Assembly: GCA_043774925.1 (NCBI GenBank)
Contig: JAYVSZ010000058.1
Location: forward strand, 21,911-85,910
From: JAYVSZ01 sp043774925
Lineage (GTDB): Bacteria; Pseudomonadota; Gammaproteobacteria; Burkholderiales; Methylophilaceae
Length of the DNA: 64,000 bases
Reading direction: 5' to 3'
Positions 16,413 through 25,164 of this stretch are shown in pieces; within the stretch, counting starts at the first letter, position 1; every line of letters begins with the position of its first letter. Under the pieces are notes generated by a model. It worked only from the letters and a program-made list of their open reading frames with translations. It made no database searches and was not told the origin of the DNA. A program made the translations under genes and the position numbers.

Positions 16413-18542
16413 ATGCATTTTCAATACGACATTACTTTACTTACTTTATCCTTGCTTGCCTGTACTATTGCAGCGCTGATCATATTCGACTTCGTCGAGC
16501 GTCTTTATATTGCACCTAACTCATCCAGAAATAAATTACTCCCAATTTTTGCTTTAGTCATCGGTAGCAGCATTTGGGCAAACCATATTTTGCTTTCGTT
16601 TGCGTTTAAGTTAGATTTGGGCGAAGCGAGAAATGCATTTCCTAGCATGACTATAATTGCGTGGGGGTTTGCATGCATTACCGCATTTTTAAATTTAAAT
16701 GCCGCTAGCAAACGTCAACTCGCACCACTCACTATAATTGTCTCCGCCACCTTGGCGGGTTTAAGCACGCTGGGCTTGTACTATTTTGACAGCGCGTCTA
16801 TACATGGGTTTGCTACCATGCCGTCGCCAGATTCATTTTCGACACTTGTGTCACTCGCATTCACCATCATGATTATTACTGGTTTAATCTTCACGCTTAA
16901 TCGTATAAAAGACTATTCTGGCGTTAATCCAATTCCCGTTAAATTGCTCACGGCTTTAATAGTTTCGCTGGGCGTGGTTGCAGTGCATGTGGCGTTTGAC
17001 CAAGCATTTGCGCATGGCGAGGCAGTGACAGAAGCTACTATCTACACGCAATTTATGGGCATTATTGTTGCACTAGTACTCTTAAGTATAATTTTAATCG
17101 CTTTTATTTTCGTGCTATTTTTTGAGAAATACGGCAAACAATTATTTAAATTTAGTTTTTTTAATCACCCAGATGAGTCTATTAGCACTCAGGGCACAGT
17201 AGATAGCTTAACCAAGCTCGCCAACCGCAATGGCTTTCAACAACAACTTGAAACTGCAAGAAAACGCAGCGAACGTGGTGGCACTACTTTTGCGCTGGCT
17301 TATATTGACTTGGATCACTTTAAGCCGATTAATGACCAATACGGCCATCAGGTCGGCGACGTAGTGCTAACGGCCGTGGCACAGCGCTTAAATGCCGCGG
17401 TACGTGGATGCGATTTTGTGGCGCGTATTGGTGGTGATGAGTTTGTCGCTATCATAGAAGAAATAAAATCTAATGAAGACATTAATCCTATCGCAGATCG
17501 TATTGTGCAATCGATTAAAGAACCATTTTCAATTAATAACTTAACGGTAGAAATCTCTTGCTCTGTCGGCATTGCGCTTTATCCACAAGATGGCGATTTA
17601 GCAAAATTAATGGTGTGTGCAGATGCCGCCATGTATAAAGCCAAAGAAAACGGAAAAAACCAATTTAAGTTTTATGACGCCGATATTGAATCTGCTTCTG
17701 ACCAAATGCTAGAGTTGCAGCGCGACTTGTGCATTGCGATAGAAAAAAGTGAATTTAGCTTGAGTTATCAACCAAAAATGGATTGCAAAACGCTTGCCCC
17801 ATTAGGTGCCGAGGCACTTATTCGCTGGAATCACCCAACAAAAGGCGAAGTATTGCCAAAAACCTTTATTGCTGCGGCAGAGCGCTTTGGCCTGATTAAT
17901 GAAATCAGTGATTGGGTCATCGACGAAACTTGCCGCATGATTGCCAGCGCCAAGCAAGGCGGGCTTGATTTAAACATTTCTATCAATTTATCCAGCCACC
18001 AATTTCGCAACCCAAACTTGGTAAAACATGTACTAAAAACACTTAAATATTACGATTTGGATACCCACAATCTCACCTTTGAGATTAAAGAAACGATTGC
18101 CATTAGAAACCAAGAACAATTTAAATTACTACTAGAAAAGTTTAACGAAGCTGGTATTAAAGTGGTGCTGGATGACTTTGGTTTGCACCCGATTAGCTTG
18201 GCTTATTTGCAAGATTTAAATGTGACTGAAATTAAATTAGATAAATCTTTTGTAGCGGATGCCGACCAAGGCAAAAATGCTAAATCGCTAATTGACGCGG
18301 TAGTTAAACTTGCGCACGCGCTTAACCTGCGCGTGGTGGCAGAAGGCGTAGAAACCCAAGCTCAGCATGATGCGCTTGTGGAATTAAATTGCGATTATAT
18401 GCAAGGTTATTTGTTCTCAATGCCAGTGAAAGAAGTCGAGTTAATTGCGCTGTATAAGCAAATGCAAGCAAACCAATATTTGCCAAAAGCCAAAGTTTCA
18501 AATAAATTCTCGCCTGCCGATCACGGTACCATCGCGGCCTAA
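16413..18542 (+). CDS. Membrane-bound diguanylate cyclase/phosphodiesterase (degenerate MHYT-like sensor, GGDEF, EAL)
   Basis: This 709-residue protein has about seven hydrophobic segments in residues 1-245. The arrangement recalls an MHYT sensor, but the Met-His motifs are degraded (WANHIL, HGFATM, HVAFDQ). A GGDEF domain (about 262-425) has an intact GGDEF at 340-344. The EAL domain (about 435-690) has EAL at 467-469, the conserved NLS, DDFG, LDKSF and AEGVET elements, so both activities could be functional. It sits between dapD and yffB-dapE, an unusual place. The ribosome site is weak. Its ligand is unknown. Confidence 0.9.
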   Translation: MHFQYDITLLTLSLLACTIAALIIFDFVERLYIAPNSSRNKLLPIFALVIGSSIWANHILLSFAFKLDLGEARNAFPSMTIIAWGFACITAFLNLNAASKRQLAPLTIIVSATLAGLSTLGLYYFDSASIHGFATMPSPDSFSTLVSLAFTIMIITGLIFTLNRIKDYSGVNPIPVKLLTALIVSLGVVAVHVAFDQAFAHGEAVTEATIYTQFMGIIVALVLLSIILIAFIFVLFFEKYGKQLFKFSFFNHPDESISTQGTVDSLTKLANRNGFQQQLETARKRSERGGTTFALAYIDLDHFKPINDQYGHQVGDVVLTAVAQRLNAAVRGCDFVARIGGDEFVAIIEEIKSNEDINPIADRIVQSIKEPFSINNLTVEISCSVGIALYPQDGDLAKLMVCADAAMYKAKENGKNQFKFYDADIESASDQMLELQRDLCIAIEKSEFSLSYQPKMDCKTLAPLGAEALIRWNHPTKGEVLPKTFIAAAERFGLINEISDWVIDETCRMIASAKQGGLDLNISINLSSHQFRNPNLVKHVLKTLKYYDLDTHNLTFEIKETIAIRNQEQFKLLLEKFNEAGIKVVLDDFGLHPISLAYLQDLNVTEIKLDKSFVADADQGKNAKSLIDAVVKLAHALNLRVVAEGVETQAQHDALVELNCDYMQGYLFSMPVKEVELIALYKQMQANQYLPKAKVSNKFSPADHGTIAA

Positions 18543-18605
18543 GCTAAAGGCTGCACACAGCGCGCGCTAACTGTTAAAATGGCGCTTACTTTTAAGGTAA
18601 GCGCG

Positions 18606-18953
18606 ATGAAACTCTACGGCATTTCCAACTGCAACACCGTTAAAAAAGCCCGCGATTGGCTGGCGGCAAACAATGTCGCGCATGAATTCCACGATTTTAA
18701 AAAACATGGCGTTGATGAATCTACGCTTAGCAATTGGCTTGCACAACAACCGTGGGAAAAGCTGGTGAATCGCGCGGGCATGACATGGCGAAATTTATCT
18801 GATACTGAAAAAGCTGTTGTGATAGACAATGCAAGCGCGTCAAACTTAATGCGCGAAAAAACTTCTGTCATTAAAAGACCTATTTTAGAAAAAGATGGCA
18901 AAATACTGTGCTTGGGCTTTGACGAAGTAGAATACAGAAGGCAGTTTAAATAA
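18606..18953 (+). CDS. yffB: ArsC/Spx-family protein YffB
   Basis: This 115-residue protein has the thioredoxin-like arsenate reductase fold: KLYGISNCNTVKKARDWL at the start, the WR.L motif (TWRNLSDTEK), and the SVIKRPILEKDGK and LGFDEVEYR elements. There is one Cys in the active loop (Cys9). I start it at the ATG at 18606, which is preceded by AAGGTAAGCGCG; an in-frame ATG at 18579 would add nine unlikely residues. Its stop overlaps the dapE start by one base, and yffB next to dapE is also the E. coli arrangement. Its function is not established. Confidence 0.88.
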   Translation: MKLYGISNCNTVKKARDWLAANNVAHEFHDFKKHGVDESTLSNWLAQQPWEKLVNRAGMTWRNLSDTEKAVVIDNASASNLMREKTSVIKRPILEKDGKILCLGFDEVEYRRQFK

Positions 18954-20098
18954 TGAGCAAAACACTAGAGCTAGCGATTGACTTGCTAAAACGCCAATCC
19001 AACACACCGCTAGACGCGGGTTGCCAAGAGGTAATGATTAAACGCCTTGAGCCGCTTGGTTTTAAAATCGAGCGCATGCGCTTTGGCGATGTGGATAATC
19101 TATATGCGCGGCGTGGCAATGCCGCACCTTTATTAGTGTTTGCGGGGCATACAGACGTTGTGCCCACAGGCCCAGTCGAAAAATGGCATACACTGCCGTT
19201 TGAACCAACGATTAAAGACGGCATGCTTTACGCGCGCGGCGCGGCGGACATGAAAACCTCGTGCGCGGCATTTATCACTTGTATCGAAGAGTTTTTAGCT
19301 GAAAATCCAAAGCACACAGGCTCAATCGGCTTGCTGATTACCTCGGACGAAGAAGGTATCGCCATTAACGGCACGGCCAAAGTCATTGAAGTGCTTAAAG
19401 CGCGCGGCGAATTGATAGATTACTGCATCGTCGGCGAGCCGACATCCAACAAAGTCGTCGGTGATATGATTAAAAATGGCCGTCGCGGCTCGCTTTCAGG
19501 CAAGCTATCGGTTAAAGGCGTGCAAGGCCACATTGCCTACCCGCATCTCGTTAAAAACCCCATTCACCTCGTCGCACCAGCGATTAAAGACATGGTAGAA
19601 ACCGTATGGGACAAAGGCAACCAATACTTTCCGCCAACGAGCTGGCAGATTAGTAACATGAACGGCGGCACGGGCGCAACCAATGTGGTGCCAGGCGAAG
19701 TGGACATTTTATTCAATTTTAGATTCTGCCCAGAGCTTGACGGTGCTGGCAGCACTGAAGCCAATTTAAAATCGCGTGTGCACGCCATTTTAGATAAGCA
19801 CATACTCGACTACGATTTGGAGTGGGAGTATTCACCGCCTTACATCACGCCGCGTGGCAACTTAGTGGAAGCGATTTCTGAGGCGATTCAAGAAAGTTAC
19901 GGCGTCATGCCCGAATTATCAACGACTGGTGGCACCTCTGACGGCCGCTTTATTGCCGATATTTGCAAGCAAGTCATCGAGTTTGGCCCGCTTAACGCGA
20001 CAATACATAAACTGAACGAATGTGTTGCCGTCGCTGACATCGAACCGCTGAAAAACACCTACAAACGCACATTGGGAAAATTGCTAAAAACAATTTAA
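18953..20098 (+). CDS. dapE: Succinyl-diaminopimelate desuccinylase
   Basis: This 381-residue zinc enzyme releases succinate from N-succinyl-L,L-diaminopimelate in lysine and peptidoglycan synthesis. M20 motifs are all present: AGHTDVVPTGP near residue 65, YARGAADMKTSCAAF near 95, TSDEEGIAINGT with the catalytic Glu pair near 130, and GEPTSNKVVGD near 162. The dimerisation domain (about 180-290) has the NGGTGATNVVPGEV segment, and TTGGTSDGRF near 323 is typical. Its stop codon lies at the outer edge of the left inverted repeat of the GxxExxY cassette. Confidence 0.96.
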   Translation: MSKTLELAIDLLKRQSNTPLDAGCQEVMIKRLEPLGFKIERMRFGDVDNLYARRGNAAPLLVFAGHTDVVPTGPVEKWHTLPFEPTIKDGMLYARGAADMKTSCAAFITCIEEFLAENPKHTGSIGLLITSDEEGIAINGTAKVIEVLKARGELIDYCIVGEPTSNKVVGDMIKNGRRGSLSGKLSVKGVQGHIAYPHLVKNPIHLVAPAIKDMVETVWDKGNQYFPPTSWQISNMNGGTGATNVVPGEVDILFNFRFCPELDGAGSTEANLKSRVHAILDKHILDYDLEWEYSPPYITPRGNLVEAISEAIQESYGVMPELSTTGGTSDGRFIADICKQVIEFGPLNATIHKLNECVAVADIEPLKNTYKRTLGKLLKTI

Positions 20099-20532
20099 CC
20101 GCCGATGAACGCAGATTTGCGCCGATTAGAACAAGATAAAATCACCGAAAATATTATTCTTAGTGCTTACAAAGTGAGCAACATGCTAGGTTGTGGATTT
20201 CTTGAAAAAGTATATGAAAATGCACTTTCTATTGAGCTTGTTAAGCAGGATTTTCAAGTATTACAACAGGCAGCCCTTGTTGTTCAATATGATGGTGTAA
20301 ATGTCGGAGATTATTATGCTGATATGATGGTGAACAGCTCAGTATTAGTTGAGTTAAAAGCCGTCAAGCAGCTTAATGAAATCCATATTGCTCAATGCCT
20401 TAATTATTTAAAAGCAACAAATTTCAAAGTATGCTTACTTATCAATTTTGGCAACCCTAAAGTAGAAATCAAACGAGTAGTCAATCAATTCTAAAATTTT
20501 ATCGGCGCAAATCTGCGTTTATCGGCGGTTAA
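20095..20532 (+). mobile_element. Inverted-repeat-bounded cassette carrying a GxxExxY gene
   Basis: A 32-base inverted repeat at 20095-20126 and 20501-20532 (TTAACCGCCGAT...TTTGCGCCGAT) matches at 31 of 32 positions by eye. The single difference is G versus A at base 13 of each arm. The unit is 438 bases, holds only the GxxExxY gene, and fits precisely between the dapE stop and the prmB start. No transposase is present and no target duplication is obvious beyond TTAA at the edges. The cassette nature is inferred from the repeat arrangement. Confidence 0.6.
20105..20494 (+). CDS. GxxExxY protein (PD-(D/E)XK-like)
   Basis: This 129-residue protein carries the family signature GCGFLEKVYENAL at residues about 29-41, a YADMMVNSSVLVELKAVKQL core with the D, E and K of a PD-(D/E)XK nuclease-like site, and the end CLLINFGNPKVEIKRVV. 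The family is widespread but its function is unknown; nuclease activity is a prediction. The first eight codons (MNADLRRL) are encoded mostly by the left inverted repeat, so the element supplies its own start codon. It is more AT-rich than dapE and prmB. Without the cassette, prmB would directly follow dapE. Confidence 0.88.
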   Translation: MNADLRRLEQDKITENIILSAYKVSNMLGCGFLEKVYENALSIELVKQDFQVLQQAALVVQYDGVNVGDYYADMMVNSSVLVELKAVKQLNEIHIAQCLNYLKATNFKVCLLINFGNPKVEIKRVVNQF

Positions 20533-20534
20533 TA

Positions 20535-21431
20535 ATGAATTTCAATCAAGCATACAAAGAACTTTTCACCATTCGAGATTGGCTGCGTTTTACTGTCAGC
20601 CGCTTTGAAGAGGCGGAAATCTTCTTTGGACACGGTACAGATAACGCCTACGACGAAGCTGTTTGGCTGATTTTAAGCGCTCTGCATTTGCCGCATGATA
20701 CGCTGCACAATTTTTTGGATGCGCGCATTACCGAAAGCGAACGTAAACACCTAGCGCACCTCATAGAGCAGCGTATTAGCAAACGCACACCAACCGCCTA
20801 TTTACTGCGTGAGGCATGGTTGCAAGGCTTTAAATTTTACGTGGATGAGCGCGTCATAGTGCCGCGTTCATTCATCGCCGAGCTGCTGGTAGAAAGCTTG
20901 AGTCCGTGGATTGAATTCCCCGAACTTATCCACAGCGCTGCGGATATTTGCACGGGCAGCGGCTGTTTGGGTGTGTTACTGGCGCACGCCTTCCCCGATG
21001 CGCAAATCGATGTCGTCGATATTTCGCCCGATGCAATTGCGGTGAGCAACATCAATATCGCCAATTATGGCTTGCAGGGGCAAATTACCGCGATTCAATC
21101 GGATATGTTTACCGCCTTAAAAGGCAATACTTACGATTTAATTATCAGCAACCCGCCTTATGTCGATGCGCCTAGCATGGCAACCCTGCCGCGCGAGTAT
21201 CAAAACGAGCCGCAGATTGCCTTGGGCAGCGGCGCGGACGGCTTAGACCATACGCACACTATTTTGCGTGACGCTAAAAAATATCTGAACGATGAAGGCA
21301 TTTTGGTGGTAGAAATCGGCCATAACCGCGAAGCACTGATTGATGCCTACCCCGATTTGCCGTTTACTTGGCTAGATACCAGCGCTGGCGACCAGTTTGT
21401 GTTTTTGCTCACAAAAGAACAACTAAACTAG
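20535..21431 (+). CDS. prmB: Ribosomal protein L3 N5-glutamine methyltransferase
   Basis: This 298-residue enzyme methylates a glutamine of ribosomal protein L3. An N-terminal helical substrate domain (1-95, with GHGTDNAYDEAVWL) is followed by the SAM domain: CTGSGCLGVLLAHAFP near 137-152 and the catalytic SNPPYVDAP near 198-206. The ETA..VPRSF region (DERVIVPRSFIAELL) is typical of PrmB rather than PrmC. The start codon lies three bases after the right inverted repeat of the upstream cassette. The end overlaps rluB by four bases in convergent orientation. Confidence 0.94.
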   Translation: MNFNQAYKELFTIRDWLRFTVSRFEEAEIFFGHGTDNAYDEAVWLILSALHLPHDTLHNFLDARITESERKHLAHLIEQRISKRTPTAYLLREAWLQGFKFYVDERVIVPRSFIAELLVESLSPWIEFPELIHSAADICTGSGCLGVLLAHAFPDAQIDVVDISPDAIAVSNINIANYGLQGQITAIQSDMFTALKGNTYDLIISNPPYVDAPSMATLPREYQNEPQIALGSGADGLDHTHTILRDAKKYLNDEGILVVEIGHNREALIDAYPDLPFTWLDTSAGDQFVFLLTKEQLN

Positions 21432-22534
21432 CCGCGGCCGCGGTTTTGATCACTTTTCTTCTGCACCCTAGCTCCAGTCGCTTTTAAATCACTCTCTTGC
21501 CGCACGCGGCGATTCGGATGTGGCTTTCTGCCCGTCACTGGCTTGGCTGCAGGCCTTGCAGGCGCGCGGGTTGTGCCGTCAGCGGAACGCTCTCGTGGTT
21601 GATGGTCTAGTACACTGCCGCGTTGCTTGCGTTCTTTTGGTGTAAACACCGTGGTCGCTTTATCTTTCTCGCGTTGATTTAATTGGCGCGGCATGGCATT
21701 GGGTACTTCCAGTCCCGCCCATTCTAAAATATTAATCACTTCTTTTGCTTCAAGCTTTAACATTTGTCCACGTTTGACGCGTGGTGGCAAATTAACTGGG
21801 CCATAGCGCACGCGCATCAAGCGGCTTACCGGCAACTGAAATGCCTCAAACAAACGCCTTACTTCGCGGTTACGACCTTCACGCAGAATGACCTGATACC
21901 AATGATTTGCGCCCTCGCCGCCTTGCGGATTAATCACATCAAACGCCGCAGGGCCGTCTTCTAGCTCAATGCCTTGCGTAAGTTGCAGCAATTGGCCTTC
22001 GGTGAGTTCGCCAAAAATACGCACTGCGTATTCGCGCTCTACCTCGTAACGCGGGTGCATAAAATGATTGGCCAGTTCTCCCGAAGTGGTAAAAATCAGC
22101 AAGCCGCTCGTATTAATGTCCAAACGACCAATCGCAATCCACTTTGCGCCTTTTACGCGTGGCAATTTATCAAACACACTGGCACGCCCTTCTGGGTCAT
22201 CCGCGCTTACAATCTCGCCTTCTGGCTTATGGTAAATCAAAATTTGCGGTAATTCTGGCGTAAACGACAGATGTACTGGACGGCTATCCACGCGCACCAC
22301 GTCATGCTGCGTCACGCCTGCGCCAAGCTGCGCAACCTCGCCATTCAAAGTGACGCGACCGCTTTCAATCAGCTTTTCCATATCGCGGCGCGAACCAAGC
22401 CCAGCAAGCGCAAGCAGCTTATGTAGGCGCTGTGTGGGTTCTGGCGGCGCATCAGGATCTACTGGCAACTTGGTAAAGTTGGTTTTTGGACGAGGTTTTT
22501 GTAGCTCGGGCTGTTTTTTAAAGGGACGTGCCAT
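21428..22534 (-). CDS. rluB: 23S rRNA pseudouridine(2605) synthase RluB
   Basis: This 368-residue enzyme isomerises a uridine in helix 93 of 23S rRNA. An S4 domain (about 36-90, LHKLLALAGLGSRRDMEKLI) precedes the RsuA/RluB catalytic domain with the catalytic Asp in IGRLDINTSGLLIFTTSGE near residue 140 and the REGRNREVRRLFEAF motif near 218. The basic, disordered C-terminal tail (about 290-368) rich in Arg, Lys and Pro is usual in betaproteobacterial RluB. The gene follows scpA-scpB on the same strand, with a GC-rich palindrome between, a common gene order. Confidence 0.93.
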   Translation of the reverse strand: MARPFKKQPELQKPRPKTNFTKLPVDPDAPPEPTQRLHKLLALAGLGSRRDMEKLIESGRVTLNGEVAQLGAGVTQHDVVRVDSRPVHLSFTPELPQILIYHKPEGEIVSADDPEGRASVFDKLPRVKGAKWIAIGRLDINTSGLLIFTTSGELANHFMHPRYEVEREYAVRIFGELTEGQLLQLTQGIELEDGPAAFDVINPQGGEGANHWYQVILREGRNREVRRLFEAFQLPVSRLMRVRYGPVNLPPRVKRGQMLKLEAKEVINILEWAGLEVPNAMPRQLNQREKDKATTVFTPKERKQRGSVLDHQPRERSADGTTRAPARPAAKPVTGRKPHPNRRVRQESDLKATGARVQKKSDQNRGRG

Positions 22535-22610
22535 AATTTAGATAATTTCTTGAATAAGCACGGATTTTACCACCGATTGTGATTTAGCCGCAGACAAGCG
22601 CAATTATTCA

Positions 22611-22660
22611 CCCTCTCCCCCAGCCCCTCTCCCCTCGAGGGAGAGGGGCTGGGGGAGAGT
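22611..22660. repeat. GC-rich palindromic repeat (CTCTCCCCCAGCCCCTCTCCC type)
   Basis: An almost perfect hairpin with about 24 paired bases is centred on CTCGAG. It lies between the scpB stop and the rluB start. This C-run/G-run palindrome type is a dispersed repeat in many proteobacteria. It could also reduce read-through from scpAB into rluB. Confidence 0.75.
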
Positions 22661-22666
22661 GGGCAC

Positions 22667-23233
22667 TTAAGAGTCCAACGGGATTTCAGATTGTGCGAAA
22701 TCGTCCATCGGTGGCAACTCGGCAAGCGAGCGCAAATTAAGATCATCTAAAAAGTGTTTCGTTGTCGCATAAAGCGAAGGTCTGCCAGGTACTTCGCGCT
22801 GGCCGACGACATCAATCCAATCGCGTTCCTGCAACTGGCGCATGACATTTGGGTTGACAGCAACGCCCCTTATTTGCTCGATATCGCCGCGCGTCACGGG
22901 CTGGCGATAGGCGATAATGGCCAGCGTTTCCATCACCGCGCGGCTATATTTGGCTTGCCGTTCCGGACTCAAACGCATGATAAATTCGCTATACGCTTGC
23001 TTGGCTTGAAAGCGGTAGCCGCTGGCAACTTGCACTAATTCCAGTGTTTTTGCTGAATTTTCCTGCGCCCAATCTTGTTTCAGCTCATCCAACAACATGC
23101 GCAAAGTGGTGCGCTCCATGCGACCGGCGAACAATTTAAGCAGCTCGTCCAAACCCAAAGGCTGACCTGCTGTGAGCAGCGCAGCTTCTAGAACTTGCTT
23201 CATTTCATCAATGTTTTCAGGTTCATTCATCAC
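22667..23233 (-). CDS. scpB: Segregation and condensation protein B
   Basis: This 188-residue protein is the winged-helix subunit of the SMC-ScpAB condensin. Diagnostic sequences are EAALLTAGQPLG near the start, SGYRFQAKQAYSEFIMRL near 69-86 and the strongly conserved RAVMETLAIIAYRQPVTRGDIEQIRGV near 98-124. The SLYATTKHFLDDLNL end is typical. It overlaps scpA by one base and they must be co-translated. Confidence 0.94.
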   Translation of the reverse strand: MMNEPENIDEMKQVLEAALLTAGQPLGLDELLKLFAGRMERTTLRMLLDELKQDWAQENSAKTLELVQVASGYRFQAKQAYSEFIMRLSPERQAKYSRAVMETLAIIAYRQPVTRGDIEQIRGVAVNPNVMRQLQERDWIDVVGQREVPGRPSLYATTKHFLDDLNLRSLAELPPMDDFAQSEIPLDS

Positions 23234-24021
23234 TAATTTGCTTGTATATAAATCGGCGAAAACGCGACTTGTTGTGTCATCCGAATCAAGCCTTCTTTCG
23301 CCAGCTCTAAAATCGCTAAAAAGTTCACCACCAGCTTGGCGACACCTTCACTTGCCATGTCGAACAATTGCGAAAATTCCGTCATGCCATCGGCTTTCAA
23401 GCGGCGCAGAATCTGGCTCATGTGCTCACGTACTGAAAGCTCCTCGCGACCTATTTTATGATGCGAATTGAGTTTCGCACGCTTTAGCACGTTGCGCCAA
23501 GCTTCAACCAAATCTTCCACACTCACTTCGGGCGGCTTTATATCTACAATGTGCTGATAATAAGCGGCCGCAACGCTAATATCCACGCCCACTTGCGGCA
23601 TGGCATCTATGCGCTGCGCGGCCAGTTTAATCGCTTCGTACTCCATCAAACGCCGCACCAGCTCGGCGCGCGGATCGTCTTCCTCGGCAATTTCCACTGG
23701 TTTTGGCAGCAACATGCGCGATTTAATCTCAATCAACATGGCCGACATCAGCAAATAATCCGCCGCCAGCTCCAGCTTAATCGCTTTCGACTTATCTCTG
23801 GTTCCTTGGTCCACATACACCATATACTGCGCCGTGAGTTGCGCCATGGGAATATCTAAAATATCCAGATTATGTTTGCGAATAAGGTAGAGTAATAAAT
23901 CGAGTGGGCCTTCGAAGGTTTCTAAAAATACCTCCAGCGCATCGGGCGGAATGTATAAATCCTGCGGCAATTCGCCGAAGTTTTCGCCCTTGATTTTCGC
24001 TTTGAAGGTGGTTTCTAGCAT
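23233..24021 (-). CDS. scpA: Segregation and condensation protein A
   Basis: This 262-residue kleisin subunit bridges the SMC heads. The start of the core is FEGPLDLLLYLIRKHNLDILDIPMAQLTAQYM (about 34-66). The AADYLLMSAMLIEIKSRMLLP helix and a C-terminal winged helix (MTEFSQLFDMASEGVAKLVVNFLAILELAKEGLI) follow. The length is normal. The gene is first in a scpA-scpB pair, with rluB next; upstream lies a 627-base repeat region. Confidence 0.94.
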   Translation of the reverse strand: MLETTFKAKIKGENFGELPQDLYIPPDALEVFLETFEGPLDLLLYLIRKHNLDILDIPMAQLTAQYMVYVDQGTRDKSKAIKLELAADYLLMSAMLIEIKSRMLLPKPVEIAEEDDPRAELVRRLMEYEAIKLAAQRIDAMPQVGVDISVAAAYYQHIVDIKPPEVSVEDLVEAWRNVLKRAKLNSHHKIGREELSVREHMSQILRRLKADGMTEFSQLFDMASEGVAKLVVNFLAILELAKEGLIRMTQQVAFSPIYIQAN

Positions 24022-24076
24022 GGGGTTATTGTAGCGCGAATTGTGAGTGTTTTGTCGGGGGTAGCCCGACGGCTAA

Positions 24077-24580
24077 TTACTTTCTTTTGTGTGTGCAAAA
24101 GAAAGTAATCAAAGAAAATCACACCCTGCGTCAAGGCTTTCAGCTTCCCTGCGCTACTCATTAAGCAAGGCGTCTGCGGAACTCACCCTCTAAAACCATT
24201 CGGGTTCAGACAGTCCTCGACGAAAACTCCTTGCTTAATTGCGTTGCTCGGCTTGCCTAAAGGGTTTTAAAGACAAACACCGTAGTCCGTCATTCCCGCG
24301 TAGGCGGGAATCCATTTTGAATTTAAAAACAATTCTAGATTCCGTATCGCGCTTCGCTTGTACGGAATGACGGCAGTGGTCGTATGGTTTTGACTTTAAA
24401 TCCCCTTTGCCGCGCCTTCGGCTTGAGCGGCAGATGCAAGGTGACGAGGTCTGTTTGAGCGCTGAAAGCGTGAGTTCCGCAGTCGCCACGCAGATGCGGC
24501 GCTAAGACCGAAGGAAATAAGCGGCAGCGGGGCGTGATTTTCTTTGGTTTCTTTCTTTTGCACGAACAAAAGAAAGAAAC
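24077..24580. repeat. Large imperfect inverted repeat (about 0.5 kb), two head-to-head copies of one element
   Basis: The gap 24022-24648 holds no gene I can support. Its ends are inverted arms of about 54 bases (24077-24130 and 24527-24580) built on TTTCTTTTG...CAAAAGAAAG followed by CAAAGAAAATCAC. The inner halves also match in inverted order (GCGGAACTCAC at 24177-24187 with GTGAGTTCCGC at 24471-24481, and others). Each half is thus a diverged copy of one element of about 210 bases. Short reading frames on the minus strand here follow the repeat and have no recognisable product. Confidence 0.65.
24289..24371. repeat. Dispersed repeat pair (GTCATTCC...GGAATGAC), diverged copy 4, nested in the larger palindrome
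   Basis: The arms start GTCATTCCCGCGTAGGCGGG and end GTACGGAATGAC, each with a small internal hairpin. The unit sits almost exactly in the centre of the larger inverted repeat at 24077-24580. Confidence 0.65.
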
Positions 24581-24648
24581 TCGCTAGTCGCGCGAAAAGC
24601 GACGGTTTTAACGGTGTGCAAATTAACCCATTTTGCACACCCTACTTG

Positions 24649-25146
24649 CTACAACTTAAGATTAAAAATACTCTTTGATTTTGCAAAGTTAATAATATTT
24701 TCCACGGCTGCAGTTTTGTATTTGTAATCACCAGCTTTTGATTGCCATTTATACTTCTTTTCATTGATAACAAAAGTAAGATGATGGCGTTTAGGACTTG
24801 TAAATAATCTATACCCGAAAAGAGAAGTCACCAAAATTGCGCCTATTGGAAAATGTAGTCCTTCAGGCGGAATTCCATATGTGAATAAAGAAAAAAATAT
24901 ATATCCTATTAACGCAATTAAAAAGACTCCCATTACCACGGGGAAAATTGCCCACTTAATTTCGTAGTTAATCGAAGAACATTCGTTAATAGGAAAATCA
25001 ACCACTTCATATGGCTTGATTGCAAACTCCTTGCGTTTTATAAAAATAATTTGGGATGTAGTAACACTTGCAACATTATTTGGTGCTTTTGTATATTCAT
25101 CAGGGCTAACCAATACAGCTAATACTTCTCTTTCATTATCTAACAT
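24649..25146 (-). CDS. Hypothetical membrane protein (AT-rich orphan)
   Basis: This 165-residue protein is not recognised. Two hydrophobic segments (about 66-90 and 98-112) separate an N-terminal strand-rich part (VTTSQIIFIKRKEFAIKPYEVVDFPI) from a C-terminal part (HLTFVINEKKYKWQSK). The layout resembles small membrane proteins with a split PH-like fold, but this is only a topology guess. The gene is AT-rich and lies between the large repeat island and trpS, about 18 bases downstream of trpS on the same strand. It could ride on the trpS transcript. No function is proposed. Confidence 0.65.
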   Translation of the reverse strand: MLDNEREVLAVLVSPDEYTKAPNNVASVTTSQIIFIKRKEFAIKPYEVVDFPINECSSINYEIKWAIFPVVMGVFLIALIGYIFFSLFTYGIPPEGLHFPIGAILVTSLFGYRLFTSPKRHHLTFVINEKKYKWQSKAGDYKYKTAAVENIINFAKSKSIFNLKL

Positions 25147-25164
25147 AATAACTACTCCATATAA

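Noticed and set aside
22247..22540. Possible small plus-strand genes opposite rluB
   Set aside because: Strong rluB coding signatures are on the other strand and the frames lack plausible starts.
24235..24638. Two short minus-strand frames between scpA and the orphan membrane gene
   Set aside because: They follow the arms of the large imperfect palindrome and have no ribosome site or recognisable product.
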